Of a stretch of 51,795 nt of DNA, positions 27,013 to 33,449 are shown in pieces. The stretch is taken from NCBI GenBank assembly GCA_001512835.1, contig LFRQ01000033.1, positions 1 to 51,795 of the forward strand. The letters run 5' to 3'. The notes under the pieces are model-generated. The model worked only from the letters and a program-made list of their open reading frames with translations, was not told the DNA's origin and did no database searches. Origin of the DNA: Clostridia bacterium DTU022. GTDB lineage: Bacteria > Bacillota > Dethiobacteria > DTU022. A program made the translations under genes and the position numbers. The first letter of the stretch is position 1. Each line of letters starts with the position of its first letter.

Positions 27013-27422
27013 AATGAGAGAGAATGAGAGAGGGTCAGGTCTTGAAATGTGACTTTTTTTCTTGCGGGGCTTTTGGAGAACAGCAACCGCAGGACAATCA
27101 AGACCACAAGATTCAACCCCTGAAACGCAACCCTGAGCTCGAATAGAAAGCTTGAGGAAGCTTTCATGGAAACGAAAAACTTCCCAATGATTTGAGCAAG
27201 CTTTTTTGACAATATTTTTAGTTTATTTCTAGTCTTTGCAGGAATATGCTCAGCTTTGCTGAATATTTATTATTGAATGAACAAATAGAAACTTTTTCCG
27301 CAGAACCTGTATGTTTAATAAACACTAAATGATTGCCCCAAGAGCCGCAACAAATCCTCATCCAATTATCTCATCGTCGAAATAATATCCAGTTGTGTAA
27401 ATTTATTGAAAGGAGGGCTGGC
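27013..27422. other. Intergenic region ATP-grasp gene-membrane protein gene
   Basis: 410 bp, AT-rich. It contains repeat copy 2 and, at 27196-27320, a segment sharing CAAGCTTTTTTGA, TTTGCAGGAA and other words with the region 28530-28620 on the far side of the membrane protein gene. No convincing gene; a minus-strand frame at 26934-27212 lacks a ribosome site. Confidence 0.5.
27032..27052 (+). repeat. Dispersed repeat GGGTCAGGTCTTGAA, copy 2
   Basis: GGGTCAGGTCTTGAAATGTG, starting 20 bp after the ATP-grasp stop, in the same orientation as copy 1. The two copies thus bracket that gene directly. Confidence 0.8.
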
Positions 27423-28268
27423 ATGGTTCAGGTTGATGTAGTCTGGTCTTATGCTTTTGGCGCTTCATTTGCTGCCGCGGCCGCCAGACAGCTGGAAAAA
27501 GCGGAATCTCCCTGGGTCAACAAGTATTTTGTATTCACCTTGCTTTTTCTGGCCATATTCTTTGCCCCATCGGGAATTTACCTGGTTATTGAACACCCGC
27601 AGTGGGAAACGATGCAGGTAGCCAAAAGCCTGAGCGATTTGCCGGGGTGGCTGGTGCTGCTTTTTGCGGTGACCAATATCACCCAGGGGATCCTGGGCTA
27701 CTGGGTTTCGTACAAACTGGCCAAGGCCAGGAATTGGCTGGGAGCACATCTAAACTGGATAATCGCTTGGATCATCTTCTGGTTCATCCTGGTATGCGGC
27801 TGGGATTGCACGGGATACCAGAGATTCCTCTACGACATGAGCGTTAATAGCGGAGTGCTGTGGTCGCCGGGCATGCACATGGGATTGGCGTTCTTCTATG
27901 CCAGCAGGGTATGGTGGACCCTGGTAGTTATGGCCGTATTCTGGGCTCCGATGCTTCTCTACGCCTATATTAAGTACATACGGGAAGGGATGGAAAGCGA
28001 TTCTTCCATACCGCGGGAAAAGATACCCGGTCCCATCAATTACCTGCTAAGAATAATTGTTCTGGTCTTCGGCACCCAGTGGATAGCCTGTCTGGCCCTG
28101 GCTATTTTGGCGTCTCTTCTGGTAATGAAACTCTATGCTTTGCTGGGCAGCCTGCTGCCGGCATATATAATCGGTATTCTTGCCTTTTCCATTGTTGCCT
28201 ATTTCCTGCTCTTCAAACGCAATATGCTGTTCCACAGGCTGATGAAACTGCTGTATTTGCAAGATTAA
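27423..28268 (+). CDS. Multipass membrane protein of unknown family
   Basis: 281 residues that I do not assign to a family. About six transmembrane helices are visible (roughly residues 35-56, 74-96, 107-125, 147-180 as one long or two segments, 206-235 and 240-262). An Ala-rich amphipathic N-terminus (residues 6-24) may be a further helix. Conspicuous motifs are FFAPSGIYLVIEHPQWETM between the first two helices and CGWDCTGYQRFLYD after the third. ATG 27423 has AAAGGAGG 7 nt upstream. A good terminator follows at 28351. It stands alone between AT-rich flanks that resemble each other, near the ATP-grasp gene. No signature of a known transporter was seen. Confidence 0.8.
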   Translation: MVQVDVVWSYAFGASFAAAAARQLEKAESPWVNKYFVFTLLFLAIFFAPSGIYLVIEHPQWETMQVAKSLSDLPGWLVLLFAVTNITQGILGYWVSYKLAKARNWLGAHLNWIIAWIIFWFILVCGWDCTGYQRFLYDMSVNSGVLWSPGMHMGLAFFYASRVWWTLVVMAVFWAPMLLYAYIKYIREGMESDSSIPREKIPGPINYLLRIIVLVFGTQWIACLALAILASLLVMKLYALLGSLLPAYIIGILAFSIVAYFLLFKRNMLFHRLMKLLYLQD

Positions 28269-28350
28269 GGGCCTGACGCCCTGACCGGCTGACCGGTATT
28301 GAACGGCCCGGGCCATTGAAATTTTAAATACACTATGCGCTGTGCGCTGT

Positions 28351-28377
28351 GCCCCTGCCCGAGCAGGGGCCTTTTTT
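28351..28377 (+). terminator. Intrinsic terminator after the membrane protein gene
   Basis: Perfect 8-bp stem GCCCCTGC / GCAGGGGC with a 4-nt loop, followed by CTTTTTT. Confidence 0.92.
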
Positions 28378-28772
28378 GTGCAAGCCGTTGGAATAAGCCG
28401 GTTTGATTCAACCCCAGGCTGCAGCACAGTTTTTAACGTGCTGTGCAGGCTGAAGTAAGGAAAAAATCGAGAAAAATCAAGTTTATTAGCATTGGGGTAT
28501 GATTTAGGGTTCTTTTATGAAAACGAGAACAAGCTTTTTTGATAATGATTCACTCGGCATTTTGCAGGAAAATACTGCATTTTATTGAATCCTTGTTAAT
28601 AAATAAACAAAAAAGTGTTTATTGAGCGGGATCTCTTTGGCATATAACATTAAATAACCAAGACTCCACAAAACATAAAACATACTATTCTATCTTCTTC
28701 GCTAAACCTTCGAAGGAGCTACTTTGAAAAGCGGCTGAGAAAAGCAGATAATTACTTGGCCCAAAAAGTTAT

Positions 28773-28795
28773 AATTCAAGACCTGACCCCGTGAA
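28773..28795 (-). repeat. Dispersed repeat, copy 3 (inverted)
   Basis: AATTCAAGACCTGACCCCGT, the reverse complement of the copies at 25543 and 27032. Confidence 0.85.
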
Positions 28796-28809
28796 CACTA
28801 AAATTCAAG

Positions 28810-28831
28810 ATTCAAGACCTGACCCCGTTAA
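28810..28831 (-). repeat. Dispersed repeat, copy 4 (inverted)
   Basis: ATTCAAGACCTGACCCCGTT, 14 bp after copy 3 and in the same orientation. Confidence 0.85.
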
Positions 28832-28856
28832 CGGTAAAAAAAGGTAATAAAGTCAC

Positions 28857-28879
28857 AATTCAAGACCTGACCCCGTGAA
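28857..28879 (-). repeat. Dispersed repeat, copy 5 (inverted), abutting comEC
   Basis: AATTCAAGACCTGACCCCGT, ending 15 bp before the comEC start codon. It replaces the place where a native promoter and leader would be expected. Confidence 0.85.
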
Positions 28880-28894
28880 AGGGATGGGAAGCGG

Positions 28895-31315
28895 ATGCGG
28901 GTCCTGGTGCTGATGACCTTGGCTTACGTCGCCGGGGTTTTGCTGGGGCGGCTCTGGCTGGTGGAACCCTATCAAGCCTGGTGGGCGGCAGGAATGCTGG
29001 GGCTGGTGCTTCTGGCCGCCTCCTTCCGGCGCCTTTTGGCTCCCTTCCTGGCGGTCCTGCTGGTGGTGATGGCCGCAGCCGGGGGGCTTTTTTTTGTTTT
29101 CGCTTCCCGGCCCGTCGCCGGCGGGATCCTGGATTACGCCGGGTCCAGGGTGCGCCTGGAGGGGACAGTGGAGGCGGAGCCCCTGGTCTACCAGGACCAT
29201 GTCGCCTACCGGGTTAAAGTGGAGCAGGTGGAGACCCCGGAAGGCCGCTTTCCCTCGGCGGGGAGGCTCCTGGTGAAGGTTTACGGGGAGGAGCAGGAGC
29301 CGTACTGGTTCGGGGAGCGGCTGCGCCTGCAGGGGGAGATCGTGGTCCCCCGGGGGCGTCGCAACCCGGGAGGATTCGACTACCGGCTCTATCTGCGCAC
29401 CCAGGGGATTGACGCCCTGATGAATCTGAAGCCGTACCAGGTGGCTTCCGCCGGGCCGGGAGAGACGAGGTGGTTTGGCTCCGCCCTGGTGAAGCTGCGC
29501 TCCTCTCTGGCGGCGGGGATCCTGGAGCAGCTCCCCTCTCCGGCGGCGGAGCTGCTGGTAGCCATCCTTTTCGGCCAGCGGCACCGCCTCCCCGATCCCG
29601 TCCAGGAGAACTTTAAAATGGCGGGAGCCGGCCACATTATGGCCGTCTCGGGCCTCCACGTGGGCCTGGTGGCGGGACTATTTTTGTCCCTGGGGCGCCG
29701 CCTGGCCCGGCACTCCCGCCTCTTTCCCGCCCTGGCCATAGGCGTCGCCGTGGGCTATGCCCTGTTAACCGGGGGCAGCCCCTCCGCCCTGCGAGCGGCG
29801 ATCATGGCCGCCCTGGGTCTGGCGGCCCTGCTCCTGGACCGGGAGCGCGACCTGCCTACCGCCATGGCCCTGGCCGCTCTCATTACCCTGGTGCTTAATC
29901 CGGCGGCCCTTTTTAACACCGGCTTTCAACTCTCCTACGCGGCTACCCTGGCCGTTATCTACCTTTACCAGCCGCTGAACGCCTTCCTGCGCGCCCGGCG
30001 CCTCCCCCCCTTTATTGCCGACCTGCTTTCAGTCACGGCGGCGGCCCAGGCCGGGGTCTTGCCGCTCAGCGCCTATCACTTCCAGCATATCCCCCTGGGC
30101 GCCCTTTTTTTTAACCTGCTGCTGCTCCCGGTGATGGGATTGGTGGTGGGGCCGGGCCTGGGCGCCGCCCTGCTTCACCTGGTTCTCCCGGCTCTGGCCG
30201 TGCCCCTCTTTTGGGCCTGCCGCCCTCTCCTGGAGTACCTCCTCTTCTTGACCTCCCTGGCGGATCCCCTGGCCTTCTACCGCCCTGTCTACCCGCCCGG
30301 CACGGCGGCCCTGGTCTTGCTGTACGGGGGAGCGGCGGCGGCCCTGGCGCTCTACTACAACCGGCCCCGGCTCTCTTCCTGGATAGCCCTTTGCCGGGCA
30401 AAGCTGGCGGCTTGCCGCCGGTGGCTTCCCCGGGGGCGGATGCCGCTGCTGATCCCCGCCCTGCTTTTGGCGCTCCTGCTGACCTGGTGGCCGCTTCTTT
30501 TCCCCGCCTCCCCGGTGCTCACCGTTACCTTCCTGGATGTGGGCCAGGGGGCGGCGGCCTTAATCGAGACCCCCGGCGGGGGGAAGATCCTGGTGGATGC
30601 CGGGGGAGAACAATGGGGAGAGATCGGCTCCGTGGGACGGGAGCTGCTCCTTCCCTTTCTGCGCCACCGGGGGATTCGCTCCCTGGACTTGGTCATCGTC
30701 AGCCACCCCCACGAGGACCACTTTACCGGTCTCTTTCCCCTCCTGGAGACTATTCCGGTCCGGCAAATGCTTATTTCTCCCGTTGCGGGAGATTCCGCCC
30801 TTTACCAGGAGCTCCTCTCCGCCGCCCGCCGCCGGGGGGCCGCCCTGGTGGAAGCCCGGGCCGGCCAGCGCTGGTCCTGCTCCGGGGGAACTCGCCTGGA
30901 AATCCTGGGACCGCCGGAGGCCCTGGTCCAGGAGGCCGTGGACAATCTAAATGACGCCTCCATCGTCTTGCGCCTGGTTTACCGCCAGGCAGCCTTCCTG
31001 TTTTGCGGGGATATCGAGGACCAGGGGGTGCAGGAGCTGCTCCGCCACCGGGGCGACCTGAGCGCCTCAGTGCTCCTGGTCCCCCACCACGGAAGCAGGC
31101 TGGAAGCCCTGTCCGATTTGCTGTCGCAGGTGAAGCCCCGGGCCGCGGTCATCTCCGTGGGGGGAAACCCCTTTGGCCATCCGGCCCCTGCCACCCTGGA
31201 GACCCTGGAGCAGGCCGGGGTTGAATGCTGGCGAACGGACCGTCACGGAGCCGTGGTGGTCCGCACCGACGGCGGCAGCATAAGCATTAGGCCTACGGAG
31301 CGCTCCCCGACTTAG
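28895..31315 (+). CDS. comEC: ComEC/Rec2-family DNA uptake channel
   Basis: 806 residues. An N-terminal helix pair and OB-like soluble DUF4131 domain (about 1-190) lead into the Competence domain with many helices (about 215-500, including MAGAGHIMAVSGLHVGLVAG). The C-terminal metallo-beta-lactamase-like domain (about 535-800) has SHPHEDHFTGL, DVGQGAA and PHHGSR. In transformable bacteria the protein forms the inner-membrane channel for single-stranded DNA, and the MBL domain may be the nuclease. comEA is not adjacent here, which is unusual. ATG 28895 follows a weak GGGAAG site, and a dispersed repeat stands 15 bp upstream, so its original promoter may be displaced. Confidence 0.95.
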   Translation: MRVLVLMTLAYVAGVLLGRLWLVEPYQAWWAAGMLGLVLLAASFRRLLAPFLAVLLVVMAAAGGLFFVFASRPVAGGILDYAGSRVRLEGTVEAEPLVYQDHVAYRVKVEQVETPEGRFPSAGRLLVKVYGEEQEPYWFGERLRLQGEIVVPRGRRNPGGFDYRLYLRTQGIDALMNLKPYQVASAGPGETRWFGSALVKLRSSLAAGILEQLPSPAAELLVAILFGQRHRLPDPVQENFKMAGAGHIMAVSGLHVGLVAGLFLSLGRRLARHSRLFPALAIGVAVGYALLTGGSPSALRAAIMAALGLAALLLDRERDLPTAMALAALITLVLNPAALFNTGFQLSYAATLAVIYLYQPLNAFLRARRLPPFIADLLSVTAAAQAGVLPLSAYHFQHIPLGALFFNLLLLPVMGLVVGPGLGAALLHLVLPALAVPLFWACRPLLEYLLFLTSLADPLAFYRPVYPPGTAALVLLYGGAAAALALYYNRPRLSSWIALCRAKLAACRRWLPRGRMPLLIPALLLALLLTWWPLLFPASPVLTVTFLDVGQGAAALIETPGGGKILVDAGGEQWGEIGSVGRELLLPFLRHRGIRSLDLVIVSHPHEDHFTGLFPLLETIPVRQMLISPVAGDSALYQELLSAARRRGAALVEARAGQRWSCSGGTRLEILGPPEALVQEAVDNLNDASIVLRLVYRQAAFLFCGDIEDQGVQELLRHRGDLSASVLLVPHHGSRLEALSDLLSQVKPRAAVISVGGNPFGHPAPATLETLEQAGVECWRTDRHGAVVVRTDGGSISIRPTERSPT

Positions 31316-31442
31316 GGGGAAGGGACCGGCGATCGTTAATGCCTGGTAAAAAATTAATTCTCGGGAATAATAAAATTTGACTTCCCCTTTTTGGGGGGAA
31401 TCTTGGGCCGCGCGCTGGCCGGGGGCGGCCAGGAGCGGCGCC

Positions 31443-31506
31443 AAAGGATAAGGCTTCACCGGTCTGGGGTCTGGAATCTAAAGGGTAAGGCTTCCCCGGT
31501 CTGGGG
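31443..31506. repeat. Tandem 37-bp-period repeat
   Basis: A 27-bp unit, AAAGGRTAAGGCTTCMCCGG then TCTGGGG, occurs at 31443-31469 and 31480-31506 with two differences. Confidence 0.7.
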
Positions 31507-31531
31507 GCTCCTGCCTCCCCAAGTCGTTTGT

Positions 31532-31551
31532 CCGGGGGCAGTGCCAGGGGG
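31532..31551. repeat. 20-bp direct repeat, copy A
   Basis: CCGGGGGCAGTGCCAGGGGG, identical to 31809-31828. Confidence 0.8.
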
Positions 31552-31808
31552 CTCGCTGCGCTCCCCTGCGGTTCTCCTTTTTCAAGTCGGCAGCGGCCGG
31601 GGGCGGCCCCAGGGGATGAAGTTCGGCTGCCCTTAAGTTTTCTTTTTTCAATTTGGGGAACAGGCAGGGCAGCGGCAGGGCAAAGATTCGCCGCGCCGGC
31701 TTGCGCTTCCCTGCTTCTTAGCCGGTTGCAGGCAGGGCCGGGTCAGGCTTAAGACTTAGCTGCTCTGAGGTTTTCTTTTCTCTTTTCTTTTTTCCAAGTC
31801 TGGACTAG

Positions 31809-31828
31809 CCGGGGGCAGTGCCAGGGGG
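31809..31828. repeat. 20-bp direct repeat, copy B
   Basis: CCGGGGGCAGTGCCAGGGGG, identical to 31532-31551, 277 bp apart. Confidence 0.8.
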
Positions 31829-32046
31829 GCGAGGATCCGCTGCCCTGGGTTCTCAGGCTTCTTCAAGGGGGCGGCAGCCGGGACAGGACCATTGGGCAGG
31901 GTTCCCCGGCCTGGGTTTTCTCCCTTCTCCCCCTGGTTTCCCCCGGTTCCAGCGGGGAACTGCGTCTCCGGTCAAGGCCTTTAAGGCTGCTGTTTGGCGG
32001 CCGGCGGTGGAAGAGGCGCCATACAAAAATTCAAGGAGTGTATCTC

Positions 32047-33339
32047 ATGCGCATATTGATGCTGTCCTGGGAATACCCGCCGCGGGTTATCGGGGGATTG
32101 GCCCAGCATGTAGCGGAAATCTCCCGGGCCCTGGTCCAGGAGGGGAACGAAGTAAAGGTCATCACCGCTTACGACGAGCATTCCCCCGCCTGGGAAGAGG
32201 ATGAAGGAGTGGAGGTTTACCGGGTGCCTCCCTATCACGGGCGGCCTCTGAACTTTCTCTCCTGGGTGCACCAGCTTAACTTCTCCATGCTGGAAAAAGG
32301 GGTCCAACTCTGCAGGCAGGAAGATTTCGACCTGGTCCATGCCCATGACTGGCTGGTGGCCTACGCCGCCCGGGCCTTGAAGCATATCTTCCACCTCCCC
32401 CTAATCGCCACCATCCATGCCACGGAGTACGGCCGCAACGGCGGCCTCCATAACGACGAACAGCGCTATATCAGCGATGTGGAGTGGTGGCTTACCTATG
32501 AATCCTGGAGGGTGATCTGCTGCAGCCAGTACATGCGCGAGGAACTGGAGCGGGTCTTCCAGCTTCCCGGGGATAAGATCCGGGTGATCTATAACGGCAT
32601 CCGCCCCCAGGCTTTCCAGGTAAGCGGGAAGGATCCCGCCGTCCGAGACCGCTACGCCGCTCCCGGGGAGAAAATCCTTTTCTTTATCGGCCGGCTGGTG
32701 CGGGAAAAAGGGGTGCAGGTGCTCCTGGAAGCGCTGCCGCTGCTCCGGGACCGCTTCCCTGTGCGCCTGGTCGTTGCCGGCAAAGGCCCTTATGAAGAAG
32801 AGCTCCACCGGCTGGCCAGGCAGCTGGGGGTGGACGGGCAGGTTGCCTTTGCCGGTTTCGTGGACGATTATACCCGCAACCAGCTCTATGCCCAGGCCGA
32901 AGTGGCCGTCTTCCCCAGCTTGTACGAGCCTTTCGGGCTGGTGGCCCTGGAGGCCATGGCTGCCGGGACGCCGGTGGTGGTGGGCAACTGCGGCGGCTTC
33001 ATGGAGACGGTCCAGCAGGGGGTGAACGGGCTGCGGGCGGCGGTGGGAGATCCCGTCGACCTGGCCCGCCAGATCAGCCTCCTCCTGGAAGACCGGGAGC
33101 TCGCCGCAAAGATTGCCCGCCGGGCCCTGGCAGACGTGGAAGAGAAGTTTTCCTGGACCATCCTGGCCCGGCAGACGGAGGCGTTATATCGCAAAGTGGT
33201 CTTCTCTCCCGAAGCCCGCCGCTGGCGCAGGGAGCTTGCGCCGTCTCCCCCGCAAGCCGGGGAGGGGAGGCCTTTTATGGAGAGCGCCCCTGCCCCTCCC
33301 TCCCGCTACGAGAGGGAGGAAAAAGTTCCGGTATCCTAA
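32047..33339 (+). CDS. GT4-type glycosyltransferase (glycogen synthase-like)
   Basis: 430 residues of the GT-B fold. The N-terminal RILMLSWEYPPRVIGGLAQH with the GG nucleotide-sugar loop is typical of glycogen synthase-like GT4 proteins. The C-terminal half has FFIGRLVREKGVQVLLEALP and the retaining motif PSLYEPFGLVALEAMAAGTP (E-x7-E). It probably uses a nucleoside-diphosphate sugar to extend a glucan or other glycan. ATG 32047 has AAGGAG 10 nt upstream. The C-terminal 35 residues are low-complexity. It precedes the nucleotidyltransferase gene, and a cluster of glucan-active GH57 enzymes lies 9 kb on, which supports, but does not prove, a role in glucan synthesis. Confidence 0.88.
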   Translation: MRILMLSWEYPPRVIGGLAQHVAEISRALVQEGNEVKVITAYDEHSPAWEEDEGVEVYRVPPYHGRPLNFLSWVHQLNFSMLEKGVQLCRQEDFDLVHAHDWLVAYAARALKHIFHLPLIATIHATEYGRNGGLHNDEQRYISDVEWWLTYESWRVICCSQYMREELERVFQLPGDKIRVIYNGIRPQAFQVSGKDPAVRDRYAAPGEKILFFIGRLVREKGVQVLLEALPLLRDRFPVRLVVAGKGPYEEELHRLARQLGVDGQVAFAGFVDDYTRNQLYAQAEVAVFPSLYEPFGLVALEAMAAGTPVVVGNCGGFMETVQQGVNGLRAAVGDPVDLARQISLLLEDRELAAKIARRALADVEEKFSWTILARQTEALYRKVVFSPEARRWRRELAPSPPQAGEGRPFMESAPAPPSRYEREEKVPVS

Positions 33340-33449
33340 CCGTTCTCCAACGGCAACCGTTCTCTTGCCCTTTTCCCACGGGGTTGCCGGAGCATCTCCG
33401 CTCCTTTTGCGGAGCCGAACCTACCGAACGCAGCAAGGAGTGAACGAGA

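Larger units (their letters stand above)
28269..28894. other. Intergenic region membrane protein gene-comEC with repeats
   Basis: 626 bp without a protein gene: a terminator, an inverted repeat GCACAG/CTGTGC near 28422-28448, an AT-rich segment resembling the one before the membrane protein gene, and three copies of the dispersed repeat immediately before comEC. Confidence 0.6.
31316..32046. other. Long GC-rich intergenic region with short direct repeats
   Basis: 731 bp between comEC and a glycosyltransferase gene with no convincing gene on either strand. The start can form GGGGAAG (31316-31322) / CTTCCCC (31381-31387) with TTTTT behind it, a possible loose terminator. The rest is a mosaic of repeated G-rich words and C/T runs, including two repeat pairs listed separately. 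It may be a decayed gene or a repeat array. AAGGAG before 32047 is the next gene's ribosome site. Confidence 0.55.

Noticed and set aside
26934..27212. A 92-codon minus-strand frame partly in the gap after the ATP-grasp gene
   Set aside because: It has no ribosome site, overlaps the end of a well-supported gene and includes a dispersed repeat.
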